From NCBI GenBank assembly GCA_034044135.1, contig CP139021.1:7106001-7170000 (forward strand): a stretch of DNA of 64,000 nucleotides, given 5' to 3'. This document shows positions 8,059-17,007 of the stretch, piece after piece. Numbering within the stretch: the stretch's first letter is position 1; each line of letters opens with the position of its first letter. Origin of the DNA: Flammeovirgaceae bacterium SG7u.111. GTDB lineage: Bacteria > Bacteroidota > Bacteroidia > Cytophagales > Flammeovirgaceae. The position numbers were made by a program, and so were the translations under genes. The notes under the pieces were generated by a model that was given only the letters and a program-made list of their open reading frames with translations, had not been told where the DNA came from and searched no databases.

Positions 8059-9087
8059 TTAGCTAAGCCCAGAAAACTGTCTCAAGAAACGAGTATCATT
8101 TTCTGTAAATAGCCTTATATCGTTGATCTTGTATTTCAACATAGCTATTCGCTCAATCCCCATCCCGAAGGCAAAGCCTGTATATTTCTCAGGGTCGATG
8201 TTGCAGTTGGCAAGTACGTTAGGGTCCACCATGCCGCATCCGCCAATTTCCAACCAACCTGTTCCCTTTGTAATCTTCTTGTCCGACTCCGTTTTGAGCC
8301 CCCAGTAAATATCCAGCTCGGCGCTTGGCTCGGTAAACGGGAAGTATGAAGGACGCAAACGGATTTTGGTGTCTTTGCCAAACATCTCCTTTGCAAAGTA
8401 ATAGAGCGTGTTTTTCAGGTCTTGGAAGCTCACGTTCTCGTTCACGTACAAACCTTCCACTTGGTGGAAAATACAGTGCGCCCTAGCAGAAATGGTCTCA
8501 TTTCTATACACCCTTCCCGGAGAAAGCGTCCTAATAGGAGGTTCTTGGTTTTCCATCACCCTCACCTGCACCGATGACGTGTGCGTACGCAAAGCAATTT
8601 CCTCAGGGTCTTTTTCTATAAAGAACGTATCCTGCATTTCCCTTGCTGGGTGGTTGGGTGGGAAGTTCAAGGCTGAGAAATTGTGCCAGTCATTTTCTAT
8701 TTCTGGCCCTTCCGATAAGTTAAAACCAATTTTTTGGAAAATCTCCACAATCCTGTTCCTCACCTGAGTGATGGGGTGAATAGTCCCCAGCTCGTTGGGG
8801 ATAGTTGGCAGCGTAAGGTCCACCGCAGCGGCTTGTTGCCCTCCCGATTTTTTCTTCGCTTCTGCAGCAGCATCCTTAAACTTCTGCTGAGCAAGGTTCT
8901 TCAATTCGTTTACCTTTTGCCCAAACTCCTTCCGCTTCTCGGGGGCTACATCTTTTATATTAGCAAAAAAATCGCCCATTACACCCTTTCTGCTAATGAA
9001 CTTCAGCCTAAATTTCTCAATAACCTCCTCGGTTTCGAGCTTCGACTTTTCTACTTCTTTTATTAATTCTTCTAATTTGTCTATCAT
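8059..9087 (-). CDS. pheS: phenylalanine-tRNA ligase alpha subunit
   Basis: Catalytic subunit of the heterotetrameric class II synthetase that charges tRNA-Phe. The 342 residues are full length. An N-terminal coiled coil (about 1-90) is followed by the class II core with PNHPAREMQDTFF, the motif 2 region (TLSPGRVYRNETISARAHCIFHQVEG) read in two parts, and motif 3 (FAFGMGIERIAMLKY, about 309-323). pheT is not adjacent, which is usual in this phylum. A terminator follows the stop. Confidence 0.96.
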   Translation of the reverse strand: MIDKLEELIKEVEKSKLETEEVIEKFRLKFISRKGVMGDFFANIKDVAPEKRKEFGQKVNELKNLAQQKFKDAAAEAKKKSGGQQAAAVDLTLPTIPNELGTIHPITQVRNRIVEIFQKIGFNLSEGPEIENDWHNFSALNFPPNHPAREMQDTFFIEKDPEEIALRTHTSSVQVRVMENQEPPIRTLSPGRVYRNETISARAHCIFHQVEGLYVNENVSFQDLKNTLYYFAKEMFGKDTKIRLRPSYFPFTEPSAELDIYWGLKTESDKKITKGTGWLEIGGCGMVDPNVLANCNIDPEKYTGFAFGMGIERIAMLKYKINDIRLFTENDTRFLRQFSGLS

Positions 9088-9612
9088 TTTCGCCTACGCT
9101 TTAGGTGAATAAGAGCTTGGTTAAACTTTATCTATTTCGCTACAAATGCACATCTCATGAACCTCGCTTCAAAATAAAATTCTTCAATAGCACTCTATTT
9201 TCAAATTTTCTTCATTCGCGAGAACCATAAGCTGAACATTTTCGCATGCGGTCCGACGGTTCGGAAAACCTAAAGTCTAACCAAGCTCTGAACGAGCAGC
9301 AAAGGTAAGAAATCTTTTTGAAGGTCGGTGGTGGGAAAACCGCTGTTTATTGCATGTCTGCCCATTATTGAACTTTTATCAAGAAAAAACAAAAAAGCTG
9401 CCTTAGCTTGGCTGCCTTTCCTCCATAATAAAAGTAGATGTTTTCTTTCTTATCTTTCATAAGTTTGGTGGAGTGAGTTGATCAATGAGTAATTAGATTT
9501 GCGTGAAAGACCAATGCTGTCAAGATCCGAACGGAGGCTCATAGTAGCAGGAACATTGGAGGGAAAAAGGTTTAAATAAAGCAAAACCCAAGAGTATTAA
9601 AATCAATATTAG
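9088..9612. other. 525-base intergenic region with repeat-like DNA
   Basis: No gene is seen between pheS and the secreted-protein gene. Around 9389-9418 there is an imperfect hairpin (AAAAGCTGCC...GGCTGCCTTT) resembling the gpmI terminator sequence downstream. At 9501-9542 lies a stretch related, in inverted orientation, to part of the 63343-63550 element: it shares the exact 12-mer ACGGAGGCTCAT and AGACCAA at near-equal spacing. The region may be decayed mobile DNA. Confidence 0.45.
9501..9542 (+). repeat. fragment sharing sequence with the 63.3-kb MITE-like element
   Basis: GCGT...AGACCAA (9508-9514) and ACGGAGGCTCAT (9531-9542) recur as their reverse complements at 63411-63414, 63402-63408 and 63376-63387, in the same order with gaps of 16 versus 14 bases. 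This is a short, diverged match. I infer a dispersed repeat family rather than chance, with limited confidence. Confidence 0.4.
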
Positions 9613-10545
9613 ATGAGGGTTAAATCAAGTGTATTAAGTTTGACTTTATTTTTATTTTGTGCTGTTGGCTATTCACAGCCAAGCTCAATTGATTCAATAA
9701 TTCTTGAGGTCAAGTATGTGAGTATTAGAAAGGTTGAAACTTATAAATATGAGATAATAAAAACAGGAAAAAACAGCAATAAGTATGAGGTTAAATTGAA
9801 TGAAGCCAGATACCATCCTTATACTGTAGGAACTATTCTAGGAGAAAATTGGGAAGTCCTCATTAGCTTAGATAGTCAATTGCTAAAAGTTGTAGACCAA
9901 GATATTGATACAAAAAAAGAATTTTTAGACGAGGTGGAAGAAAAGTATGGAAGGAGGGTGATGGCTCATTATTTAGAAAAATTAATTTCAGATGACAGAC
10001 CCTTTAATATAAATTTCAAAGGAGATTCAATACTTTATGAAATGGAGGAGGCACCTATAGTAAGACTCGAAAAATCACTTACCAATTTCGAGGAATATAG
10101 TAGTGATGACATGATCCTGAATTCTTTGAATATAGATTCAGCTTGGGTTGCAAACAACTTGCATACAATACAAAATTATATAGTTATTAAAGAGAGTGAT
10201 TCATCGAAACATCCACAACTCTTAAAGTGTATGGCTAACATTGAGGATATTAAACGTGTCTCTAAACTGTTACAAAAAAGGACTTCTGTGGGAATATCAT
10301 ATTTTTTCATAAAAACCAGAATTAGATATTCCAATTTTCATGAAATGGAGTTTATATGTGGTGGTAATAATCCATTTCTATTACCATGCAAAATGGGTTC
10401 TTTCCAATCATTCAACGCAAATATAAGTATCGCTCTTTCTGAAATTATACCAGAAAGTATCCTAAAAGGTGGGATAAAGTCAAAAGTAAGTAAAACAGAA
10501 TATGTAAAAGAAATGATGGGCGAAATGCGAAGTTTTTGTCGATAA
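9613..10545 (+). CDS. hypothetical secreted protein
   Basis: The 310-residue protein starts with a clear signal peptide (cleavage near CAVGYSQP, about 21). The mature part is charged, with no recognised domain: EVKYVSIRKVETYKYEIIKTG-like strands at the N-terminus, and a few cysteines late (FICGGNNPFLLPCKMG). Codon use looks more AT-rich than the neighbouring housekeeping genes, and it lies between two repeat-like intergenic regions. Both points suggest an accessory or acquired gene. Function unknown. Confidence 0.65.
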   Translation: MRVKSSVLSLTLFLFCAVGYSQPSSIDSIILEVKYVSIRKVETYKYEIIKTGKNSNKYEVKLNEARYHPYTVGTILGENWEVLISLDSQLLKVVDQDIDTKKEFLDEVEEKYGRRVMAHYLEKLISDDRPFNINFKGDSILYEMEEAPIVRLEKSLTNFEEYSSDDMILNSLNIDSAWVANNLHTIQNYIVIKESDSSKHPQLLKCMANIEDIKRVSKLLQKRTSVGISYFFIKTRIRYSNFHEMEFICGGNNPFLLPCKMGSFQSFNANISIALSEIIPESILKGGIKSKVSKTEYVKEMMGEMRSFCR

Positions 10546-10586
10546 TGAGTGTTATGCCCACTAAGGCAAGCATCCGCCCCTACTCT

Positions 10587-10702
10587 CGCTCGGCTCCAGC
10601 CGGGTGAGGAATATTTGTCGGGCGTCCACACCCAAGGTAGCCAGAGGCTACAACAATAGTTGCCACTCCATGCTAAAGCTTGGCAAGCTCTGGAGCCGAG
10701 CG
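10587..10702. repeat. 116-bp GC-rich inverted-repeat element
   Basis: Perfect 13-bp outer arms CGCTCGGCTCCAG (10587-10599) and CTGGAGCCGAGCG (10690-10702) enclose an inner hairpin GTAGCC-AGA-GGCTAC (10637-10651) and a TTGCC/GGCAA pair. It is markedly richer in GC than the surroundings. It could be a small miniature inverted-repeat element or a structured RNA. Lying between the hypothetical gene and gpmI, it is not part of the gpmI terminator, which follows separately. Confidence 0.55.
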
Positions 10703-10719
10703 GCAAGAGCAAAAACAAA

Positions 10720-10744
10720 AAGGCTGCCCAAACAAGGCAGCCTT
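10720..10744 (-). terminator. intrinsic terminator of gpmI
   Basis: Stem AAGGCTGCC / GGCAGCCTT with a 7-base loop, followed on the minus strand by TTTGTTTTTG. It lies 29 bases past the gpmI stop. Confidence 0.88.
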
Positions 10745-10773
10745 CCATTTATAAAATCAAGTTATTTTCTTCC

Positions 10774-12300
10774 TTAAGAAAGCAAAGATTCACCCGTCAT
10801 ATCCGCAGGTTTTTCTACTTCCATCAGTTCCAAAATGGTCGGCGCCAAATCGCCCAACTTACCATCTTTAATTGGCTTTTTGTATTCATCATCCACCAAA
10901 ATACATGGAACGAGGTTCAAGGTATGCGCCGTATGAGGCGAACCGTCTGGGTTGCTCATTATGTCTGAGTTACCGTGGTCGGCAATTACTATTACAGAAT
11001 AACCATTTTCTTTGGCTACGTCTATTACCGCACCTGCACAGCTATCAACCGTTTCGCAAGCTTTCACCGCTGCTTCAAACACACCTGTATGGCCTACCAT
11101 ATCTGGGTTGGCAAAGTTCAAGCAAACAAAATCAACTTCTCCCTTTTTAAGCTCAGGAATAATTTTATCTCTGATATCGCCTGCGCTCATTTCTGGCTGC
11201 AAATCGTAAGTAGCTACTTTAGGTGAAGGGCACATCAAGCGAGTTTCTCCTTCAAAAGGCTCTTCCCTACCGCCAGAGAAGAAAAACGTAACGTGAGGAT
11301 ATTTCTCCGTTTCGGCAATTCTTATCTGTTTTTTGCCATTGGCTTCCAACACCTCACCAAGTGTATTTTCGATGTTTTTGTTGTCAAACATCACTTTTAC
11401 ACCTTTGAACGTTTCGTCGTACTGGGTCATGGTCACGTAGTAGAGGTCGAGCTTTTTCATGTCTTCCTCAGGGAAATCTTCTTGCGTGAGAGCAACCGTA
11501 ATCTGACGGCCACGGTCGGTTCTGAAGTTGAAACAAACAACTACATCGCCTTCTTCAATCGTAGCAATTGGCTCACCGTTTCCATCTACTTTGATGGTCG
11601 GCTTGATGAATTCGTCAGTTACACCGGCATCGTAAGATGCTTGCATAGCTGCTGAAAGATCGGTGGTTTTCACCTCGCCTTCGCCTTTCACCATGGCATC
11701 GTAAGCTAATTTCACTCTAGCCCAACGCTTGTCCCTGTCCATGGCAAAATACCTACCTGTAATGCTGGCAACTTGGCCAGTAGTCTCGGCAGCGTGTTTT
11801 TCTATTTCTTCAATGAACGCTTTGCCCCCGTTTGGAGAGCAGTCACGGCCATCAGTAAACGCATGTACAAAAACATCTTTCAAGCCTGCCTCACTTGCTG
11901 CAGAAAGCAGACCCTTGAGGTGTAAAATATGTGAATGGACACCACCGTCAGACACCAAACCTGTAAAATGGACTTTTTTATTGTTTGCTTTAGCATACTC
12001 AAACGCCTCCACCAACGCCTCATTTTTGTAAATAGATTTATCTCTAACAGTAATATTGATCTTTTCTAGCATCTGGTACACAATTCTACCTGCGCCAATG
12101 TTCATGTGCCCTACTTCGGAGTTGCCCATTTGTCCCTCGGGCAAGCCTACTGCTTCGCCGCAGGCTTTCAATTTACTGTGAGAATATTTTGTGTAAAGAC
12201 CATCCACATAAGGAGTGTTTGCATGGTCAATGGCTGAAACTTCTTTGTTAGTCGCTATTCCCCAGCCATCGAGGATCATTAGAAGAACTTTCTTGCTCAT
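10774..12300 (-). CDS. gpmI: 2,3-bisphosphoglycerate-independent phosphoglycerate mutase
   Basis: Glycolytic/gluconeogenic enzyme that interconverts 3- and 2-phosphoglycerate via a phosphoserine, with two Mn ions. The 508 residues match the family length. Visible motifs are ILDGWG with metal ligand Asp11, the catalytic Ser61 in GQMGNSEVGHMN, GLVSDGGVHSH (about 114-124), DGRDC, and the C-terminal metal site IADHGNSD. It is a single-gene unit with its own strong terminator. Confidence 0.97.
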   Translation of the reverse strand: MSKKVLLMILDGWGIATNKEVSAIDHANTPYVDGLYTKYSHSKLKACGEAVGLPEGQMGNSEVGHMNIGAGRIVYQMLEKINITVRDKSIYKNEALVEAFEYAKANNKKVHFTGLVSDGGVHSHILHLKGLLSAASEAGLKDVFVHAFTDGRDCSPNGGKAFIEEIEKHAAETTGQVASITGRYFAMDRDKRWARVKLAYDAMVKGEGEVKTTDLSAAMQASYDAGVTDEFIKPTIKVDGNGEPIATIEEGDVVVCFNFRTDRGRQITVALTQEDFPEEDMKKLDLYYVTMTQYDETFKGVKVMFDNKNIENTLGEVLEANGKKQIRIAETEKYPHVTFFFSGGREEPFEGETRLMCPSPKVATYDLQPEMSAGDIRDKIIPELKKGEVDFVCLNFANPDMVGHTGVFEAAVKACETVDSCAGAVIDVAKENGYSVIVIADHGNSDIMSNPDGSPHTAHTLNLVPCILVDDEYKKPIKDGKLGDLAPTILELMEVEKPADMTGESLLS

Positions 12301-12736
12301 AGTTTTTTAAGATTATAAAAAAGATAGATGGATTTTTATCCAAACAATTAGGTAATGGGCTGTACCGATGAAGCCCTCTTGGTTTGTCTGTGTTGAACGG
12401 TTAAAAAAAATTGTCAAAAAAAATAGGGTGGCTCTTGCCGAACCTCCTCTAATTGGTAGGGTAAAATTAAAGCTAAAAAGAACGAGGAACAAAAGGGGGC
12501 GAGTTTTATTCACAAAATTGTAATTTCTTCTTTCCGAAAAAGAGGGAAAACCGACTGCTAGTACACAAACATTTAAAAGAATTTAGGGTTAGTAATGGTC
12601 AAACACAGAATTATATTGCGGCTTTTTTGGCTGTGTTATTAATTATCTTATAATTTTGGTCAAATTGCCCGATGTCTATCCTTGTAAGACAATCAGGTAA
12701 AAAGTAACTCATTTTTTAAATAGATTCTCCTAGCAC
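12301..12736. other. divergent intergenic region between gpmI and the antiporter
   Basis: The 436-base spacer holds the rightward promoter at 12627-12658. The first half is A/T-rich with a GC patch (12425-12470, around GGTGGCTCTTGCCGAACC) of unknown meaning. I see no RNA gene. A 66-codon leftward frame at 12513-12313 looks like chance. Confidence 0.5.
12627..12658 (+). promoter_or_regulatory. Bacteroidota-type promoter of the antiporter gene
   Basis: TTG (12627-12629), 21-base spacer, TAATTTTG (12651-12658), fitting the TTG / TAnnTTTG consensus. The inferred leader is about 70 bases before the ATG at 12737. Confidence 0.7.
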
Positions 12737-14551
12737 ATGATCGAACTGGCAGGTTTACTGGTACTTGGTTTCTTGGCTCAATGGCTTGCTTGGCGTATAA
12801 AAGTACCTGCCATCTTACCTCTCATCATCATTGGTTTGGCGGTAGGTCCTCTTTCCACACTCATCAGTATAGATGGTAAAAAATTCATAGATGGAGACCA
12901 AATTTTCCACGACCAGGACCTGATGTTCCATGTTATTTCCATAAGTGTAGGGCTTATCCTTTTTGAAGGTGGGCTCACCCTCAAGTTTAAAGAGGTGCGG
13001 GCAGTTGCCTTTACCGTAAGGAATTTACTGCTAGTAGGTACGGTAGTCACGCTATTTGGCGGGGCTATGCTTGCCCATTACATCATGGATATCAGCATGA
13101 GGTTTTCCTTTTTGTTGGCATCGCTCATCATCGTTACAGGTCCTACGGTTATTGGTCCCATCCTTCGAAATGTCCGCCCAAATTTCAAGATAAATACTAT
13201 ATTGAAATGGGAGGGAATCCTCATTGACCCTATTGGCGCATTGATCGCCATTTTGATTTATGAATTTGTAGTTTCGGGCAAGCCTGGGCAGCAATTTACC
13301 ATTTTTGCCCTCGAAGGTTTTTTCCTCACTATCCTATCAGGAGTAGCTGTAGGGGTTATTTTTGCTTTGCTCACGTACTACATTCTCCAAAAAAACCTCG
13401 TACCAAAATACCTCAGAAATATTATCATGCTCGGTATGGTGATCATGAGCTTTGCCATTTCCGACCAGCTCCACGCCGAATCAGGGCTTTTGGCAGTTAC
13501 GCTTTTTGGGATGATCTTGGCCAACATGAAAATAGAGGATTTGAAAGAGATTTTATCTTTTAAAGAAGATGTCACGCTCATCCTTATTTCCTTTTTGTTC
13601 GTAATGCTTTCTTCAAGGGTCAACCTAGAAGACCTTCGGATTTTGCTCAACTTCCAAAGTTTGGCTTTTTTCCTATGCGTGGTGTTCATTTTGCGTCCCA
13701 TTAGCGTATTTCTCAGCAGCATCAATTCAGGGCTTTCCTTACGGGAAAAAATATTCATATCGGCTATTTGCCCACGGGGAATTGTTTCCGCAGCGGTGGC
13801 CTCTATTTTTGCCATTAGGCTTTCCGCTATAATGAGCGATGCCGGAAGGCTCGAAGATGCATTTTTTGCACAACTTCTCCTACCCATCACCTTCATGATA
13901 ATTGTAGGAACGGTGGTGCTCCAAGGGCTCTTGGCCAAGCCTCTTGCCCGCTTTTTAGGTGTGGAAAGAAAAGAACCCAATGGGATTTTGTTCTTTGGGG
14001 CAAGTGAGCCTGCAAGGTTCATGGCCAAGTACCTCAAATCGCTCAACATCCCTATTCTTCTTGCCGACACCTCCAAGTCAAATATACACGAGGCCGAAGA
14101 GATGGGCTTGCCCGTTTTTGAAGGAAGTTTGGTCAGCGACGAGGCATATGAAGAAGTTGACCTATCACAATATGGACAATTGCACGCAATGACTTCTAAC
14201 ACGGAGATAAACAGCATGAGCTGCAAGTTGCTAAGCGATGAATTTGGAAAAAATAGGGTGTACCGTTTGGGCTCTAACAAGGAGTTAAAAATGAGCGTGA
14301 ATCAGCAACCTAAAAATTTGCTTTTTTATGGCTATGCCGATTATATCAGCATTACGCAAACCTTGCGTAAAAAACCGGCTATCCATCAATATGACATCAC
14401 CTCTAGCCAAGAACTAAGCGACTTCATCAAAGAATTGGACGATAAAATCATCCCGCTGTTTATCTTAAAGGATAACAATAAAATAGAACCAATTTCAATC
14501 AACCCAATCACGATGGGGCAAATCAACACGCTGCACTATATTATCAAATAA
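12737..14551 (+). CDS. CPA1-type cation/proton antiporter with TrkA-N domain
   Basis: Inner-membrane Na+(K+)/H+ antiporter for pH and ion homeostasis. The 604 residues comprise about 12 TM helices (1-400), with the unwound-helix motif at VTGPTVIGPIL (about 133) and RGIVSAAVASIFA (about 353). A cytosolic RCK/TrkA-N-like nucleotide-binding domain follows (from about 412, NGILFFGASEPARF), with the acidic residue of LLADTSKS where the ribose would bind. The architecture resembles NhaP2/CvrA-type antiporters. Ion choice cannot be read from sequence. Its 3' end is 30 bases from that of gldA. Confidence 0.88.
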   Translation: MIELAGLLVLGFLAQWLAWRIKVPAILPLIIIGLAVGPLSTLISIDGKKFIDGDQIFHDQDLMFHVISISVGLILFEGGLTLKFKEVRAVAFTVRNLLLVGTVVTLFGGAMLAHYIMDISMRFSFLLASLIIVTGPTVIGPILRNVRPNFKINTILKWEGILIDPIGALIAILIYEFVVSGKPGQQFTIFALEGFFLTILSGVAVGVIFALLTYYILQKNLVPKYLRNIIMLGMVIMSFAISDQLHAESGLLAVTLFGMILANMKIEDLKEILSFKEDVTLILISFLFVMLSSRVNLEDLRILLNFQSLAFFLCVVFILRPISVFLSSINSGLSLREKIFISAICPRGIVSAAVASIFAIRLSAIMSDAGRLEDAFFAQLLLPITFMIIVGTVVLQGLLAKPLARFLGVERKEPNGILFFGASEPARFMAKYLKSLNIPILLADTSKSNIHEAEEMGLPVFEGSLVSDEAYEEVDLSQYGQLHAMTSNTEINSMSCKLLSDEFGKNRVYRLGSNKELKMSVNQQPKNLLFYGYADYISITQTLRKKPAIHQYDITSSQELSDFIKELDDKIIPLFILKDNNKIEPISINPITMGQINTLHYIIK

Positions 14552-14574
14552 CTGATGGGAATCGTGAATCTTGC

Positions 14575-14598
14575 CTCCTGCTTAAGTAACAGCAGGAG
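14575..14598. other. hairpin at the antiporter/gldA convergence
   Basis: CTCCTGCT-N8-AGCAGGAG overlaps the gldA stop codon. There is no T-run on either side, so it is a weak terminator, but it may protect the 3' ends of the two convergent mRNAs. Confidence 0.4.
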
Positions 14599-15505
14599 CT
14601 TTGGTGAGCTGATGGAAGATTCGTTCGAGGGAAAGCTCTTCTTTTGCCATGCCCTTCAGCACCCAATTCTCCCTTACGGCCAGCTTAAAAAGTTCGGACC
14701 TTATGTCTTCTTCCCCATCGGCTATCACTTCATACTGGCAGTTGCCCAGTTCGTTGAGCTGCTTTACCCCTTCCAGGGCGCCAAGCACAGCAAGGTCAAT
14801 GGCTTCGTCAAATTCCAAAAGGATTTTTATATCTCCCGCTTGCTGCTTGAGTAATTCTACCGAGCTGTCCGCCACTATTTGCCCAAGGTTGATAATGATT
14901 ACCCTATCGCAAAGTGCCTGTACCTCTTGCATGATATGGGTAGAAAAAATAACCGTTTTCTCCTTACTGATATTTTTGATCACTTGCCGAATCTCCAAAA
15001 TCTGGTTGGGGTCTAGCCCCGTGGTCGGCTCATCCAAAATCAGCACTTTAGGGTCATGAATCAGCGCTTGTGCTAAGCCTATCCGCTGACGGTAGCCTTT
15101 GGAGAGCGCCCCTATTTTCTTGTGTTGTTCCCTTTGCAACCCGACCAGTTCTACCATTTCGGCTATTCTACCTTTCCTTTTTGCCCCTTTTATCTTGTTG
15201 AGCCCTGCCACGTAGCCAAGGTATTCTTTCACGTACATATCCAAATAAAGCGGATTATGTTCTGGGAGATAACCGACTATTTTTCTCACTTCCAAAGGCG
15301 ACTTTTCTACATCGTGCCCACACACTTCCACTTTGCCCATAGAGGGAGAAAGGTAGCAAGTAGCTATTTTCATAGTAGTGGATTTGCCTGCTCCGTTTGG
15401 TCCCAAAAAGCCCAATATTTCCCCTTCCTTTGCCTCGAAGGAAATATTGTTTACCGCTTTTTGCTCACCGTATATTTTGCTCAGGTTGGAGATTTTTACG
15501 CTCAT
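14582..15505 (-). CDS. gldA: gliding-motility ABC transporter ATPase GldA
   Basis: ATP-binding subunit of the GldAFG-type ABC exporter needed for gliding in some Bacteroidota. The 307 residues carry Walker A GPNGAGKST (about 35), the Q-loop region with YLPEHNPLYLDMYVKEYL, which is highly typical of GldA, the signature LSKGYRQRIGLAQAL, Walker B VLILDEPTTGLD and the switch His in IFSTHIMQEV. A C-terminal accessory domain follows (about 220-307). The membrane partners gldF and gldG are not in the window. NatA-like exporters are the alternative, but the LPEHNPLY segment favours GldA. Confidence 0.88.
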   Translation of the reverse strand: MSVKISNLSKIYGEQKAVNNISFEAKEGEILGFLGPNGAGKSTTMKIATCYLSPSMGKVEVCGHDVEKSPLEVRKIVGYLPEHNPLYLDMYVKEYLGYVAGLNKIKGAKRKGRIAEMVELVGLQREQHKKIGALSKGYRQRIGLAQALIHDPKVLILDEPTTGLDPNQILEIRQVIKNISKEKTVIFSTHIMQEVQALCDRVIIINLGQIVADSSVELLKQQAGDIKILLEFDEAIDLAVLGALEGVKQLNELGNCQYEVIADGEEDIRSELFKLAVRENWVLKGMAKEELSLERIFHQLTKAPAVT

Positions 15506-15814
15506 TACCTCTTCTTTTCTTTAGAAAACAACATTTGAAAAGTAATAATACCCAAAGAAAAAGGCTTTGCAAAGTTTTAGAGGGCAAAGAATACCTGATA
15601 AAAAAGATGAAGGGCAAGTGGGGAAAATCAAAAAAGCATCAAGCCAATTGACCTGATGCTTTTCTCTGCAAAAATTATTGACACTAGAACTCTTAAACTC
15701 TTACAGCTAACTATGATCTAACTTGGAAAACTGTAGTACTAAGGTAGGGTTAATTCTATTCCTCCACCATACCCCATTTTGCGTGATTTTAAAGAGCAAA
15801 AGGTCAAAAAAGTG
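15506..15814. other. intergenic region with a terminator for the cyclase transcript
   Basis: A 309-base gap between leftward genes. It contains an intrinsic terminator (15632-15663), so the upstream cyclase mRNA would have a roughly 150-base 3' UTR. No ORF worth calling. Confidence 0.5.
15632..15663 (-). terminator. intrinsic terminator downstream of the cyclase gene
   Basis: Stem AAAAGCATCA / TGATGCTTTT with a 12-base loop. The minus strand continues TTTTTTGATTTTCC. It separates the cyclase from gldA transcription. Confidence 0.8.
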
Positions 15815-16972
15815 CTATTCATATATTTTTAATATCTCTAAACATTCCAGCAGCAAGTTTTCATCCATTTCGTGGACCTCCACTCCTTTTCCTATTTTTT
15901 CTAATAACATGATAGTAAGCTCACCTCCAAGGTGTTCCCTAAATTCTTGCAAGCCTTTTATAATTTCTTTTCTTCCATCCTCAGCTTCTTGTTCCAAATC
16001 GGGGTGGAAAATATCAAACCCGATTGCCAATAGTGTATCAATTACCTCCTTCCATTCGGGCTTTACAAGCCTTTTGGTCAGATAAGAATAAGTAACATCT
16101 ATGGCTATGCCAATGGCAACTGCCTCTCCGTGCCTAATCTGGAAATTGCTCAGTTTTTCGAGCTTGTGTGCTGCCCAATGTCCAAAGTCCAACGGGCGGG
16201 AAGAACCCATTTCGAAAGGGTCGCCATTGCCTGAAATATGGTCAACGTGCATCTGGGCACATCGGAAAATCAACGATTTCATGGGAGCTAGTTCTCTGCT
16301 AGCAAGCCCTTTGACATTTGCTTTTATCTCTTCAAAAAAAGAAACGTCTTTTATAAGGGCGACTTTCAGCGCTTCGGAAATTCCGCTTCGCCAGTCCCTG
16401 TCGTCGAGGGTTTGCAAAAAGTCATAATCGTTGATAACGGCAAAAGGTGGAGCAAATGTGCCGAGGTAATTCTTCTTCCCAAAGTAGTTCACCCCGTTTT
16501 TCACGCCCACCCCCGAGTCGTTTTGCGAGAGCACCGTGGTGGGGATACGCACATGACGAATGCCTCGGTGGGAAATAGCAGCGGCAAACCCTGCCATATC
16601 GAGCACTGCACCGCCCCCTATCGCTATAATATACGAGTGCCTATCTATCTTAAATTTGGAAGTCGCTTCGGCTATTTGGAATACCAACTGTATATCGTTT
16701 TTTGCCTCTTCCCCCCCGCTCACTACCATAGGCTCGGCACAAAGCTCTAGCTCCGAACCGTTAGCAGTTGTATAGTTTTTTATTTTGGAAGAAAGCTCAG
16801 GGCAATGCGCCATTACACCGCTATCTATCACAAAAAAGACCTTGTGGGGCTTGCCATTGGTCTTTTCTCCCAAAGAGCTAGCTAACAGAGAATTGCTTGG
16901 CTCAAAAAGGTTTTCAGTGAAATAGACATTGTAATTGAACTCTACAGGGAAAGATTGTTTTATTAATTGCAT
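15815..16972 (-). CDS. sugar-phosphate cyclase, EboD / EEVS-like (3-dehydroquinate synthase superfamily)
   Basis: The 385-residue enzyme of the DHQ-synthase superfamily has NAD-binding GGGAVLDMAGFAA (about 119-131) and zinc ligands Glu200 (SEALK), His265 and His281 (RHGEAVAIG). The segment GDPFEMGSSRPLDFGHW (about 250-266) is the signature of 2-epi-5-epi-valiolone synthase and EboD-type cyclases, rather than true AroB. The likely substrate is thus a sedoheptulose-7-phosphate-type sugar, forming a cyclitol. EboD normally sits in an ebo cluster (EboA-F), and none of those neighbours is here. An IS5-family element is inserted 35 bases upstream of the ATG. A chromosomal aroB may exist elsewhere. 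Confidence 0.8.
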   Translation of the reverse strand: MQLIKQSFPVEFNYNVYFTENLFEPSNSLLASSLGEKTNGKPHKVFFVIDSGVMAHCPELSSKIKNYTTANGSELELCAEPMVVSGGEEAKNDIQLVFQIAEATSKFKIDRHSYIIAIGGGAVLDMAGFAAAISHRGIRHVRIPTTVLSQNDSGVGVKNGVNYFGKKNYLGTFAPPFAVINDYDFLQTLDDRDWRSGISEALKVALIKDVSFFEEIKANVKGLASRELAPMKSLIFRCAQMHVDHISGNGDPFEMGSSRPLDFGHWAAHKLEKLSNFQIRHGEAVAIGIAIDVTYSYLTKRLVKPEWKEVIDTLLAIGFDIFHPDLEQEAEDGRKEIIKGLQEFREHLGGELTIMLLEKIGKGVEVHEMDENLLLECLEILKIYE

Positions 16973-17007
16973 TTGTTAGTAAAAGTTTGACAGTATTTTA
17001 GAAGTTA

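Noticed and set aside
9389-9418. Hairpin-like AAAAGCTGCC...GGCTGCCTTT
   Set aside because: The arms are closer to direct than inverted repeats; not a convincing terminator, though noted as possible decayed sequence.
10338-10748. 136-codon minus-strand frame crossing the secreted-protein gene end and the repeat
   Set aside because: Overlaps a better-supported gene and the inverted-repeat element; no homology.
12313-12513. 66-codon minus-strand frame upstream of the antiporter
   Set aside because: In an intergenic region with no start signal or similarity; low-complexity hydrophobic sequence.
13378-14280. 300-codon minus-strand frame inside the antiporter
   Set aside because: Antisense to a clear conserved membrane protein; composition is the reverse of TM helices.
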